Assembly (NCBI RefSeq): GCF_002127265.1
Contig: NZ_NFUU01000002.1
Coordinates: 372,001 to 436,000 of the forward strand
Direction: 5' to 3'
Origin: Hydrogenophaga sp. IBVHS1
GTDB taxonomy: Bacteria > Pseudomonadota > Gammaproteobacteria > Burkholderiales > Burkholderiaceae_C
Length of the DNA: 64,000 nt
Shown here one piece after another: positions 19,310 to 28,989 of the stretch. Below the pieces are notes generated by a model that saw only the letters and a program-made list of their open reading frames with translations, did not search any database and was not told where the DNA came from. How positions within the stretch are numbered: the stretch's first letter is position 1; each line of letters opens with the position of its first letter. A program made the position numbers and the translations under genes.

Positions 19310-19705
19310 GTGAGCACTACACCTGCCCTGAAAGTCCTGGTGGTTGATGACAGCAACACCATTCGCCGAAGCGCCGAGATTTTCCTGAAGCAGGGTGGCC
19401 ACGAAGTCCTGCTGGCCGACGATGGCTTTGATGCCCTCGCCAAGATCAACGACTACCAGCCCGATCTGGTGTTCTGCGACATCCTCATGCCCCGGCTTGA
19501 TGGCTACCAGACCTGCGCCATCATCAAGCGCAACCTGCGCTTTGCCAGCATTCCGGTGGTCATGCTCTCGTCCAAGGACGGCGTCTTCGACAAGGCGCGC
19601 GGCCGCATGGTGGGCTCACAGGACTACCTCACCAAACCGTTCACCAAAGACCAGTTGCTGCAAGCCGTGCAGCAGTTCGGTACCAACCTAACTGGAGCAC
19701 TCTGA
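19310..19705 (+). CDS. pilG: Twitching motility response regulator PilG
   Basis: Stand-alone receiver domain of 131 residues. The acidic pocket is D13/D14, the phospho-acceptor is D57 (VFCDILMPRLDG), and the conserved Lys is K109 (YLTKPF). In the Chp system PilG is phosphorylated by ChpA and promotes pilus extension and cAMP synthesis. It starts at GTG 19310. It overlaps pilH by one base (TGATG), so the two are coupled. It is the first gene of pilG-pilH-pilI-pilJ-chpA. Confidence 0.92.
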   Translation: MSTTPALKVLVVDDSNTIRRSAEIFLKQGGHEVLLADDGFDALAKINDYQPDLVFCDILMPRLDGYQTCAIIKRNLRFASIPVVMLSSKDGVFDKARGRMVGSQDYLTKPFTKDQLLQAVQQFGTNLTGAL

Positions 19706-20070
19706 TGCCCATCCGCAAGATTCTCGTGGTCGACGACTCGAAGACCGAACTCATGGTGCTCTCCGACCTGCTGGGTAAAAACGGCTACACCGTGCGCACC
19801 GCTGAGAATGCGGACGAGGCCTTCCGTCGGCTAGGCGAGGAAAAGCCCGACTTGATCCTGATGGACGTGGTGATGCCCGGTCAGAATGGTTTTCAGCTCA
19901 CGCGTGCCATCACGCGAGACCCCCAGTTTTCGAGCATTCCCATCGTCATGTGCACAAGCAAAAATCTGGAAACCGACCGTGTCTGGGGCATGCGCCAGGG
20001 CGCGCGCGACTACGTCACCAAGCCGGTCAATGCAGAAGAGTTGCTGTCCAAGATCCGGGCGCTCGGCTGA
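19705..20070 (+). CDS. pilH: Twitching motility response regulator PilH
   Basis: Receiver domain of 121 residues with acidic residues D10/D11, phospho-acceptor D54 (LMDVVMPGQNG) and Lys K106 (YVTKPV). In known Chp systems PilH opposes PilG and favours pilus retraction or acts as a phosphate sink. Its start codon shares one base with the pilG stop. It is followed 29 bp later by pilI. Confidence 0.92.
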   Translation: MPIRKILVVDDSKTELMVLSDLLGKNGYTVRTAENADEAFRRLGEEKPDLILMDVVMPGQNGFQLTRAITRDPQFSSIPIVMCTSKNLETDRVWGMRQGARDYVTKPVNAEELLSKIRALG

Positions 20071-20099
20071 TCGCCGCACAGACCTGATTCACCCACAGC

Positions 20100-20645
20100 A
20101 TGGCCAAACGTCAGTCCCTCAAGGAACTCCAGGAACGATTGGCCCAGCGTTTGACGGTCGCCAAGACCGAAGCCGTCACAGCGACCTGGCTGGCGGTTGA
20201 AGCCGAAGGGAGGCGCTACCTGCTCCCGCTCGTGCAATCCGGCGAGATCTTTCCGTGGGCCCCTGTTCATCGGGTGCCCTACACCAAGCCCTGGTATGCC
20301 GGCGTGGCCAGCCTTCGCGGCGGCCTGCATGGCGTGATCGACCTGGCGCGCCTTGTGGCCCTCTCGGCCGAGCCACCCGCCGCTGGCGCCGTGCCCGCCG
20401 AACGCGTGACGTCCGAGTCCCGCCTGGTAAGCCTTCACGCGGCGCTCGGGGTCAATGCGGTGATGTGGATCGATCGCCTGCTGGGTCTGCGCAACCCCAC
20501 CATGTTCAGTGCCGTTGGCGACGCTCCCGCGAATGCGCCCGGCTATTTCACGCGTTCGCTGGTGGACCTCCAGGGCCAGTCCTGGCAGGAGATCGATCTG
20601 CAGGCGCTGGTGACCGAACCCGAGTTTCTGGCGATCGCGGCCTGA
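20100..20645 (+). CDS. pilI: CheW-like scaffold protein PilI
   Basis: CheW-domain protein of 181 residues. The domain runs from about residue 25 (VTATWLAVEAEGRRYLLPLVQSGEIF) to the C-terminus, with the conserved VPYTKPWYAGVASLRGG segment. It couples the PilJ receptor to the ChpA kinase. Position and order (between pilH and pilJ) match the Chp cluster. Confidence 0.9.
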   Translation: MAKRQSLKELQERLAQRLTVAKTEAVTATWLAVEAEGRRYLLPLVQSGEIFPWAPVHRVPYTKPWYAGVASLRGGLHGVIDLARLVALSAEPPAAGAVPAERVTSESRLVSLHAALGVNAVMWIDRLLGLRNPTMFSAVGDAPANAPGYFTRSLVDLQGQSWQEIDLQALVTEPEFLAIAA

Positions 20646-20707
20646 AGGCCGGTTCCCCCGGCTCGCCTGGGTCTTTTTCGTTTCGTTATCTGTTGGAAGG
20701 TTTTTAC

Positions 20708-22960
20708 ATGGCCATGCTTGATCGATTCCAGGGACTCTTCAAGAAGAAGGCCGGTGACGAACCCGATCTGTCCCATGCCAGCGACCAGGAGGTGGCCGAA
20801 CTGGCTGCGGCGCGTCTGGCGCCGGACCCAGCGGGCGACGCCTTCGGCGGCAGCCCCATGCTGGACGACGAGGACGATGCGGCCAACCAGGCCGGCCTGG
20901 TATCCCTGCCCATCCTCGGACGCCGTACGGCAGAACAGCACCAGCGTTCACTGGCTGTGCTGTTCACCTTTGCGCTCGTGGTGCTCGGTTCGGTGACGCT
21001 GTTTGCGTTGAGCCAGACCGACAAGGTCGGTAAGCAGGTGGCTGCAAGCGGTCAGGCCCTGATGCAGTCCCAGCGCCTGGCCAAGAGCGTGTCGCAGGCC
21101 ATGATCGGCAGTGCGTCGGCATTCCCCGAGGTGCGCGACAGCTCCGATGTGATGGCGCGCACGGTGCGTGGCCTGAAGCAGGGCGATGGCGAACTGGACC
21201 TCGACTCTCTGGGACCGGAGTATTCGAGCGAGCTCGATGAGCTGCTGCCCAAGATCGATCTGGCCGAGCGCAACGCCTCGGCGGTGCTGGCGCAACAGAA
21301 CATCCTGACCCAGGTGGGCACCGCGCTGCGCACCATCAACCGCCAGTCTTCCGACCTGCTGGAGATTGCCGAAACTGTGTCCTCGCTCAAGCTGCAGCAG
21401 AACGCACCGGCCGCTGAAATCTCCGCTTCCGGTCAGCTCGTGATGTTGACCCAGCGCATCGGCAAGTCGGCCAACGAGTTTCTGACGATGGAAGGCGTGA
21501 GCCCCGAGGCCGTGTTCCTGCTGGGCAAGGACTTGAACACCTTCAAGGAAATCACCGAAGGCCTGCTCAAGGGCAGCGATGAACTGCGCCTGCGCGCCGC
21601 AGCGGATCCCCAGGTGCGCGAGCGCCTGGAAGCATTGCTCAAGCTGTATGAAGAAACGCGGGTGGAAGCGGGCGCCATTCTGGGCAACCTGCAGGGTCTG
21701 GTGTCTGCGCGCGAAGCGCAGGCCAGCATCATCGCGGACAGCGAGCCTCTGCGCCTGGGTCTGCAGAAACTTCAGGGCGACCTGTCTTCCCGCTCCGGTC
21801 TGGGCGGCGGCGAACTGATTGCACTGGCGCTGTCGGCTGCTTTTGCGCTTTTGTGCGCTGCAGGCTTCGCCGTGGTCCAGTTGCAGGACAGCCGCAAGCG
21901 CCAGATGAGCGCTGAATCGATGCGCCTGGCGGCTGAGTCGCAGGAGCAGGACGCCAAGCGCGTCAACGACGCCAACCAGGCGGCCATTTTGCGGCTGATG
22001 AACGAACTGCAGACGGTGGCCGAAGGCGATCTGACGCAGGAAGCCACGGTGACCGAGGACATCACCGGCGCCATCGCCGACTCGGTGAACTACACGGTGG
22101 AAGAACTTCGATCGCTGGTGGGCAACGTGCAGGCCACGGCCACTCGCGTGGCGCAAACCACGTCGGCGGTTGAAAGCACTTCCACCGAGCTGCTGGCGGC
22201 TTCGACCGAGCAGCTGCGCGAGATTCGCGAAACCGGCCAGTCGGTGCTGGACATGGCGCAGCGCATCAACCAGGTCTCGGGCCAGGCGCAGGAATCGGCC
22301 ACGGTGGCGCGTGCGTCGCTGCAAGCAGCCGAGTCGGGTCTGCAGGCCGTGCAGGACGCCATCGGCGGTATGAACGCCATCCGCGACCAGATCCAGGAAA
22401 CCTCCAAGCGCATCAAGCGCCTGGGCGAGTCGTCGCAGGAGATTGGTGAAATCACCGAGCTGATTTCCGACATTACCGAACAGACGAACGTGCTGGCCTT
22501 GAACGCCGCCATCCAGGCGGCCTCTGCCGGTGAAGCCGGTCGCGGCTTCTCGGTGGTGGCGGAAGAAGTGCAGCGACTGGCCGAACGCTCGGCCGATGCG
22601 ACGCGCCAGATCTCGGCGCTGGTGAAGGCGATTCAGACCGACACGCAGGATGCGGTGGCCGCCATGGAGCGCTCCACGCAGGGTGTGGTCGAAGGGGCCA
22701 AGCTGTCGGACAACGCAGGTACCGCGCTGTCCGAAATCGATCGCGTGTCGCGCCGTCTGGCAGACCTGATTGAACAGATTTCCAACGCCACGTCGCGCGA
22801 AGCCGATTCGGCCAACGAAGTGGCCGGCAACATCCAGCACATTTTTGCCGTGACCGAACAGACCGGTGAGGGCACGCGTTCCACGGCCCAGCAGGTGCGC
22901 GAACTCTCGGCCATGGCCGAGGAACTGCGCCAGTCGGTGGCCCGATTCAAGATCGCCTGA
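20708..22960 (+). CDS. pilJ: Methyl-accepting chemotaxis protein PilJ
   Basis: Receptor of 750 residues for the pilus chemosensory pathway. A cytoplasmic N-terminal segment of about 80 residues is rich in Asp and Ala. It is followed by TM1 (about 82-101), a periplasmic region with PilJ-type helices (two ISASGQL/QALMQSQRLAKSV-like halves), TM2 (about 368-390), a HAMP-like linker and the MCP signalling hairpin. The hairpin tip is EQTNVLALNAAIQAASAG and then FSVVAEEVQRLAERS. The start is ATG 20708; upstream in-frame sequence is pilI read in another frame. PilJ senses pilin/surface contact in Pseudomonas; its ligand here is not known. Confidence 0.93.
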   Translation: MAMLDRFQGLFKKKAGDEPDLSHASDQEVAELAAARLAPDPAGDAFGGSPMLDDEDDAANQAGLVSLPILGRRTAEQHQRSLAVLFTFALVVLGSVTLFALSQTDKVGKQVAASGQALMQSQRLAKSVSQAMIGSASAFPEVRDSSDVMARTVRGLKQGDGELDLDSLGPEYSSELDELLPKIDLAERNASAVLAQQNILTQVGTALRTINRQSSDLLEIAETVSSLKLQQNAPAAEISASGQLVMLTQRIGKSANEFLTMEGVSPEAVFLLGKDLNTFKEITEGLLKGSDELRLRAAADPQVRERLEALLKLYEETRVEAGAILGNLQGLVSAREAQASIIADSEPLRLGLQKLQGDLSSRSGLGGGELIALALSAAFALLCAAGFAVVQLQDSRKRQMSAESMRLAAESQEQDAKRVNDANQAAILRLMNELQTVAEGDLTQEATVTEDITGAIADSVNYTVEELRSLVGNVQATATRVAQTTSAVESTSTELLAASTEQLREIRETGQSVLDMAQRINQVSGQAQESATVARASLQAAESGLQAVQDAIGGMNAIRDQIQETSKRIKRLGESSQEIGEITELISDITEQTNVLALNAAIQAASAGEAGRGFSVVAEEVQRLAERSADATRQISALVKAIQTDTQDAVAAMERSTQGVVEGAKLSDNAGTALSEIDRVSRRLADLIEQISNATSREADSANEVAGNIQHIFAVTEQTGEGTRSTAQQVRELSAMAEELRQSVARFKIA

Positions 22961-23001
22961 GTCCAGCCCGCTCCCAAGGCCCGCTTTTTTCCTGGATCAC
23001 C

Positions 23002-26000
23002 ATGTTCGATTCCGCCACCGACACCACCGACAGCCAGCCGATGGACACGGTCGCCGACCTGGGTCCCCTGGCGTGGGTGTTCGATGAACTGCGCAAATCG
23101 CTCGACGGCGCCAACAAGGCCATCAAGCGTTTCGTGCGCGAAACCGAGCAGTCGCGTCAGAACGACCTGGAGGCGGTGGACCCCGGTTCGCTGCGCCTGG
23201 CTCGCCAGCAGCTGCACCAGGCCGTGGGTGCGCTCGAGATGGTCGGGCTCGGTGCGCCGGCCCAGGTGCTGCGTGGCATGGAAGCTGCCGTGCAGCGTTT
23301 CGTGCAGCGCCCCAACTCCTGTAACGAGGAAGCTGCTTCCAAGGTTGAGCGCGCGAGTTTTGCGCTGGTGGAATACCTCGAAGCCGTTCTGAACAACAAA
23401 CCGGTGCAGCCGGTTGCGTTGTTTGCCCAGTACCGCGAGGTGCAGGAACTTGCGGCGGCAGAGCGCGTGCACCCGGCCGATCTCTGGCCGTTCGAGCACC
23501 GAGGTGTCGAGGTGGGTGCGCCCGCTGGTGTGGCGCCACTGCAGGTCAATCCCGCCATGCGCTCGCTGTTCGACCGGCTGGTGCTGCTGGTCGTCAAGAC
23601 ACAAAGCCCGGCCGCCGCGCAACAGCTGGCCAAGCAGTGCGCTGGCCTGTGCGCGGGCGCGGAAGATGCGCGCGTGCGCACCTTCTGGCGCGTCGCCGCA
23701 GCGCATTTCGAGTCGGTCGCCCAGCGTTTGCTGCCGGCCGATGTGTACGTCAAGCGCGCGGCCTCTCGCATCCTGCTTCAGTTTGCCGGCCTGGCGCAGG
23801 GCAAGAACCAGATTTCCGAGACGCTGCTCCACGACCTGCTTTTCTTCTGTGCCCAGCCTGTTTCGGTGTCGGCCGCCACCACGCCGCACCTGGCGGCGGT
23901 GCGCGAAGCCTTCGGGCTGGGCGGGCTCACGCCGGTGGATTACCACCAGGCCACGCTTGGCCGCTTTGATCCCGCTGTGCTGGCGCAGGCCCGCAAGCGC
24001 ATCCACACCGCCAAGGAAGTGTGGTCGCTGTATTCGGGTGGCGACCAGAGCCGCGCCCGCCAGGTGGCCGACCAGTTCGGCCTGATCGGGGATTCGCTGC
24101 TCAAGCTGCACCCGGCCAGCACCGTGCTGGCCCAGGCGCTGGTGAAGGCGGCCGATGCGGCCGTGCACGAGCCCGGTGGCGTGCGGCCCGAGCTGGCCAT
24201 GGAAGTGGCCACCACCACGCTCTACCTGGAAGCCGCCTTCGAGGATTTCGATCCCAGCGCGCCCGAACTCACCGAGCGCACGCAGGCGCTGGCCGAGCGC
24301 CTGGAAGGTGTGCTGGCGGGTGCGCCCGCCCAGCCACTGGACGCCTGGATGGAGCAGCTTTACCGCCGCGTGAGCGATCGCCAGACCATGGGCAGCGTGG
24401 TCGGCGAACTGAAGGTCTCGCTGGGCGAAGTTGAAAAATCGCTGGACCAGTTTTTCCGCACACCGCAAGAGAAGGCCGGCCTGCACGTGGCCGTGTCCCA
24501 GCTCGGGCAGATGCGCGGTGTGCTCTCGGTTCTCGGCCTGGAACAAGCCGTGCACACCGTGGCGCGCATGCGCAACACGGTCGACCAGATCCTTGACACC
24601 GAGGTCGACGAGGCGATGGCCCGCGAGGCCGGCACCTTTCAGCAGCTTGGCAACAACCTGAGCGCCCTGAGTTTCCTGGTGGACATGCTCAACTACCAGC
24701 CTGCGCTGGCGAAGAAGCTGTTTGTATTTGACGAAGAAAAGGGCGAACTGCTGCCCCTGATGGGCCGCACCGTGAGCGCCCAGGCCATGCACCAGCCCGC
24801 GCAGGACGATGCGCGCGCCATCAGCGATGGAGTGCAGCGTGTGGTGGACAGCGTGCAGGACGGCGCCAGCCTGATCGACCTGAGCCAGCAACTCGATTCC
24901 CTGGCCGACCAGGCCTCGCTGGCCGAGCAGTCTGGCGTGGCCCGCGCCGCGCGCGAAGCCGCTGAAGCGGTGGTCAATGACAATGCCGCCGCCGGTGCAC
25001 AGGCGCTGGTGGGCCTGTCCGAGAGTTCGCACATGGCGCCGCTGGAGCCTGAGGCCACCGCCGCCGAAGACAACGACGAAGAAGACCTGCTGGACATCTT
25101 TCTGGAGGAAGCGCGCGAGGTGGTGGCCAATGGCCTGCTGGCGGTGGCGAACCTGCAGGCGCAGCCCGGCGATCTGGAGCACCTCACCACATTGCGGCGC
25201 GCTTTCCACACGCTCAAGGGCAGTTCGCGCATGGTCGGGCTCGACGAGTTCGGCGAAGCCGCGTGGGCCATGGAGCAACTGATCAACACCGTGCTGGCCG
25301 AGCAACGTCCGGCCAGCCCGCCTTTGCTTACCCTGGCCGGCGAGGCCATGAGCCAGTTTGGTCGCTGGGTGGCCGACATTTCCGCGCGGCAGGCCGACGC
25401 CTGGCGCTCGCAGCCGTTCCGCGCCAGTGCCGAGGCGTTGCGCGAGCAGGGCCAGTACCTGCCGCTGGCGGTGCCGCCGCAGGCCCGCGCCGAAGCCGTC
25501 ACGCTGAGCGTGCCCGAGCCGGTCGAAGTGCCGGTGCCTGCTACCGTCGAACCGGACTTCAGTTTTGATCTCGATGCGCTCGCCAAGCCCCCACCGGTGG
25601 TTGAGCCTGAGCCCGAGTCGGTACCCGATTCAACGTTTGATGAAGCGCTGGCTGCGGAGTTTGAACCGACCAACATCCAGGCCCTGGTCGAAGTACCCCC
25701 TGTTGCTGTCAGCGACGAGCCGCCCTCCCTGCTGGCCGACATCGACTTCGAGAGCCTGGCGGCGGTGTCGTCCAGCCAGCAGGCCGAGCTGCCACCCGAG
25801 ATGCCGGTAGAGCCCGTGCCAGAACCTGTTGCCGAGCCTGCAGCGGAAGCAGAACTGGTGTCGGACTGGGCCGAGCCTGTGGCCGAGCTGCCGGCCGAAC
25901 CGTTCACGCCGCCGGTGGCAGAGGTGCCGCCACCCGAAGAGCCCGCCCCTGCAGCGGAGGTCGAGTCCATGCCGGACGACCAGACGCGCGTCATTGGCTC

Positions 26001-28956
26001 GCTGCGCATTGGCCACAAGCTCTACAACGTCTACCTCAACGAGGCCGACGAGTGGTCCCGCCGCCTGAGCACGGTGCTGGCCGAATGGGCGCTGGAGCGC
26101 CACGAGCCGGTGCCCGAGCAGGCTGAGGCGCTCGCCCATTCGCTGGCCGGCAGTTCGGCCACCGTGGGTTTTGAATCGCTCTCCCACATCGCCCGGGCGC
26201 TCGAGCACGCCATTGAATCCGTTGCGCTGCACCAGCAGGCTGGTCGCGCCGCCACCGCCGAACAGGCGCTGTTGTTCGAGCAATCCGCCGACGACATCCG
26301 CCGCCTGCTGCACCAGTTCGCCGCCGGTTTCCTCAAGGAGCCCAACCCCGATCTGCTCGCAGCGCTGTACCGCGTGGTGCACGATCCCGAGCCGGAACCC
26401 GAAGCCGAACCCGAGCTGCTGGTCGAGGCGTTCGATGTGCCGGAAGACGAGCCGGTATCGCCCGTGTTGTCGCTCACCGGCTTCGAGGTCACCAGCCACG
26501 ACGACCTCACGACCGGTTTCACCTCGCCGCATGCCGACATGAGCCGGCCGCACGGTCCGGTGCAGGACATCGACGACGACATCGATGCGCTCGATACCAT
26601 CGACGTCGACCTGTTCCCGATCTTTGCCGAAGAGGCGATGGAGCTGCTGCCTCAGCTGGCAGGTGCCCTGCGCCAGTGGGTTTCGCGGCCCGACAACGGC
26701 AGCGCGCGCGCCGAGGTGCTGCGCAACCTGCACACGCTCAAAGGCAGCGCGCGTCTGGCTGGCGCGCTGCGGCTGGGTGAAATGGCGCACCGCATGGAAA
26801 CCACGGCCGAGCGCCTGGGCTCTGACGTGCAGCGCAGCGCCGATCTCGAACCGCTTCAAACCGCGTTCGACGCCATCAGCGCGCGCTTCGATCTGTTGCG
26901 CAACACCGATCCCCAGACCGAAGACGTGGTGCAGACCGCACCCGAGCAGGTGGTCAGTTCGGCACCCGCCGTGGTCGAGCCGGTGCAGCCGGAGGCAGCA
27001 GCACCCGTTGGCGACGAACCTGCGCGGGCCGAAGCCGCTGCGCAGGTCGGGCTGGCTGGCCTCAGCTTGCCTCAGGCGCCGATACCGATTCAGGCACGCG
27101 CCGGTGCCGCGGTGCGTGTGCGCCCCGAGCTGCTGGACCGCCTGGTCAACCAGACCGGCGAAGTGATGATCACGCGCTCGCGCATGGAGGCCGAACTCGT
27201 CACCCTGCGCGGCTCGCTCAAGGACCTCACCGGCAACCTGGACCGCCTGCGTGGGCAGTTGCGCGACATCGAGCTGCAGGCCGAGACGCAGATGCAGTCG
27301 CGGCTGGCCCAGGCGCGCGACGCCGACCAGTCATTCGACCCGCTAGAATTCGACCGCTTCACGCGGGTGCAGGAGCTCACGCGCATGATGGCCGAGTCGG
27401 TCAACGACGTGGCCACGGTGCAGCGCAACCTGCAGCGCGCAGTGGAGTCCACCGAAGACAATCTGGTCGCCCAGGCGCGCCAGACGCGCGAACTGCAGCG
27501 CGACCTGCTGCGCACGCGCATGGTGGAATTCGAAGGCATTTCCGAGCGCCTTTACCGTGTGGTGCGACAAGCCTCCAAGGAAACCGGCAAGCAGGTCCGG
27601 CTGGACATCACTGGCGGCAACATTGAAATGGACCGCGGCGTGCTCGACCGCATGACCGGTGCCTTTGAACACCTGTTGCGCAACAGCGTGGTGCACGGCA
27701 TCGAAGCGCCCGAGGCGCGCCAGCAGGCCGGCAAACCGGTGGAAGGCCAGATCGAGATCAGGCTGGCGCAGGAACTCAATGATGTGTCGGTGGTCTTCAC
27801 CGACGACGGCGGCGGGCTGGACCTGGAGCGTTTGCGCGACAAGGCCGAGGCGCTGGGGCGCATCGCCCCGGGCGCGCAACTCAGCGACGAGGAAGCAGCG
27901 CAGCTGGTCTTCGAGCCTGGCCTGACAACAGCGCGCGAAGTTTCCGAACTCGCTGGCCGTGGCATCGGCATGGACGTGGTGCGCAGCGACGTGGTGGCGC
28001 TTGGCGGTCGCATCGAGACCGCCACCCAGCGAGGCCAGGGCAGCAGCTTCAAGCTGGTGCTGCCCCTCACCACCGCCGTTACGCAGGTGGTGATGTTGCG
28101 CGCAGGCTCACTCACGCTCGGCGTTCCTTCCAACCTGGTGGAGGTGGTGCGCCGCCTGAGCACCGACGATCTGAACAAGGCTTATGCCAGCGGCGCGCTC
28201 AACGTGGCCGGCGAAGAGGTGCCGTTCTACTGGACCGGCGCACTGCTGCAGTCGTCTGCCCACTCACAGGAAGTGCACGGGCGCACGCAGCCGGTGGTGA
28301 TTTTCCGAAGCGCCGCGCAGCGCGTGGCCATGCACGTGGACGAAGTGCTGGGCAACCAGGAAGTCGTGGTCAAGAACCTGGGCACGCAGCTCTCGCGGTT
28401 GCCCGGGCTGGCTGGCATGTCGGTGCTGGCGTCGGGCGCGGTGGCGCTGATCTACAACCCGGTGGCCCTGGCCACGGTGTACGGCAGCCAGGTTCCGGCG
28501 TGGGTGGCTACCCATCAGCGCAGCGGCAGTGCCCGCGCCTCGGATGCCGCTGCCGCCAGCGAACTGGAAATGAGCGCCGTGCCGCTGGTGCTGGTGGTGG
28601 ACGACTCCATCACCGTGCGCCGCGTCACCCAGCGCCTGCTGCAGCGAGAGGGCTACCGCGTCACGCTCGCGGCCGATGGTCTGCAGGCGCTCGAAAAACT
28701 CCAGATGGAGCGGCCCACCGTGGTGCTGTCCGACATCGAGATGCCGCGCATGGATGGCTTCGACCTGGTGCGCAACATCCGCAGCGATGTGCGCCTGTCG
28801 GACCTGCCGGTGATCATGATCACTTCGCGCATTGCCGAGAAGCACCGCGAACACGCGCGCGAACTCGGTGTGGACCACTACCTCGGCAAGCCGTACGCGG
28901 AAGACGAGTTGCTGGCCCTGATCGGGCACTACGCCAAGGTGTCTGCGGAAGCCTAG
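23002..28956 (+). CDS. chpA: Hybrid chemosensory histidine kinase ChpA (PilL)
   Basis: Very large CheA-type kinase of 1984 residues for the type IV pilus system. Reading order: a long N-terminal helical region; Hpt domains with candidate phospho-histidines H736 (FHTLKGSSRMVG), H1046 (AHSLAGSSATVG) and H1244 (LHTLKGSARLAG); Pro/Glu/Val-rich linkers (about 830-990 and 1130-1150); a CheA dimerisation segment near 1375; HATPase with LLRNSVVHGIE, DDGGGLD and GRGIGMDVV; a CheW-like domain; and a C-terminal receiver with D1911 (LSDIEMPRMDG). Pseudomonas ChpA is longer (about 2470 residues) with more Hpt domains, so this is a reduced version. No pilK or chpB methylation genes follow. Confidence 0.93.
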   Translation: MFDSATDTTDSQPMDTVADLGPLAWVFDELRKSLDGANKAIKRFVRETEQSRQNDLEAVDPGSLRLARQQLHQAVGALEMVGLGAPAQVLRGMEAAVQRFVQRPNSCNEEAASKVERASFALVEYLEAVLNNKPVQPVALFAQYREVQELAAAERVHPADLWPFEHRGVEVGAPAGVAPLQVNPAMRSLFDRLVLLVVKTQSPAAAQQLAKQCAGLCAGAEDARVRTFWRVAAAHFESVAQRLLPADVYVKRAASRILLQFAGLAQGKNQISETLLHDLLFFCAQPVSVSAATTPHLAAVREAFGLGGLTPVDYHQATLGRFDPAVLAQARKRIHTAKEVWSLYSGGDQSRARQVADQFGLIGDSLLKLHPASTVLAQALVKAADAAVHEPGGVRPELAMEVATTTLYLEAAFEDFDPSAPELTERTQALAERLEGVLAGAPAQPLDAWMEQLYRRVSDRQTMGSVVGELKVSLGEVEKSLDQFFRTPQEKAGLHVAVSQLGQMRGVLSVLGLEQAVHTVARMRNTVDQILDTEVDEAMAREAGTFQQLGNNLSALSFLVDMLNYQPALAKKLFVFDEEKGELLPLMGRTVSAQAMHQPAQDDARAISDGVQRVVDSVQDGASLIDLSQQLDSLADQASLAEQSGVARAAREAAEAVVNDNAAAGAQALVGLSESSHMAPLEPEATAAEDNDEEDLLDIFLEEAREVVANGLLAVANLQAQPGDLEHLTTLRRAFHTLKGSSRMVGLDEFGEAAWAMEQLINTVLAEQRPASPPLLTLAGEAMSQFGRWVADISARQADAWRSQPFRASAEALREQGQYLPLAVPPQARAEAVTLSVPEPVEVPVPATVEPDFSFDLDALAKPPPVVEPEPESVPDSTFDEALAAEFEPTNIQALVEVPPVAVSDEPPSLLADIDFESLAAVSSSQQAELPPEMPVEPVPEPVAEPAAEAELVSDWAEPVAELPAEPFTPPVAEVPPPEEPAPAAEVESMPDDQTRVIGSLRIGHKLYNVYLNEADEWSRRLSTVLAEWALERHEPVPEQAEALAHSLAGSSATVGFESLSHIARALEHAIESVALHQQAGRAATAEQALLFEQSADDIRRLLHQFAAGFLKEPNPDLLAALYRVVHDPEPEPEAEPELLVEAFDVPEDEPVSPVLSLTGFEVTSHDDLTTGFTSPHADMSRPHGPVQDIDDDIDALDTIDVDLFPIFAEEAMELLPQLAGALRQWVSRPDNGSARAEVLRNLHTLKGSARLAGALRLGEMAHRMETTAERLGSDVQRSADLEPLQTAFDAISARFDLLRNTDPQTEDVVQTAPEQVVSSAPAVVEPVQPEAAAPVGDEPARAEAAAQVGLAGLSLPQAPIPIQARAGAAVRVRPELLDRLVNQTGEVMITRSRMEAELVTLRGSLKDLTGNLDRLRGQLRDIELQAETQMQSRLAQARDADQSFDPLEFDRFTRVQELTRMMAESVNDVATVQRNLQRAVESTEDNLVAQARQTRELQRDLLRTRMVEFEGISERLYRVVRQASKETGKQVRLDITGGNIEMDRGVLDRMTGAFEHLLRNSVVHGIEAPEARQQAGKPVEGQIEIRLAQELNDVSVVFTDDGGGLDLERLRDKAEALGRIAPGAQLSDEEAAQLVFEPGLTTAREVSELAGRGIGMDVVRSDVVALGGRIETATQRGQGSSFKLVLPLTTAVTQVVMLRAGSLTLGVPSNLVEVVRRLSTDDLNKAYASGALNVAGEEVPFYWTGALLQSSAHSQEVHGRTQPVVIFRSAAQRVAMHVDEVLGNQEVVVKNLGTQLSRLPGLAGMSVLASGAVALIYNPVALATVYGSQVPAWVATHQRSGSARASDAAAASELEMSAVPLVLVVDDSITVRRVTQRLLQREGYRVTLAADGLQALEKLQMERPTVVLSDIEMPRMDGFDLVRNIRSDVRLSDLPVIMITSRIAEKHREHARELGVDHYLGKPYAEDELLALIGHYAKVSAEA

Positions 28957-28989
28957 CGAGCGACCCGGGAAGCGGAGGAGCGTGGGGGC

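Noticed and set aside
20948..25305. Long minus-strand frames opposite pilJ and chpA
   Set aside because: Composition is His/Gln/Gly-rich as expected for the complement of these genes, and no domain is recognisable.
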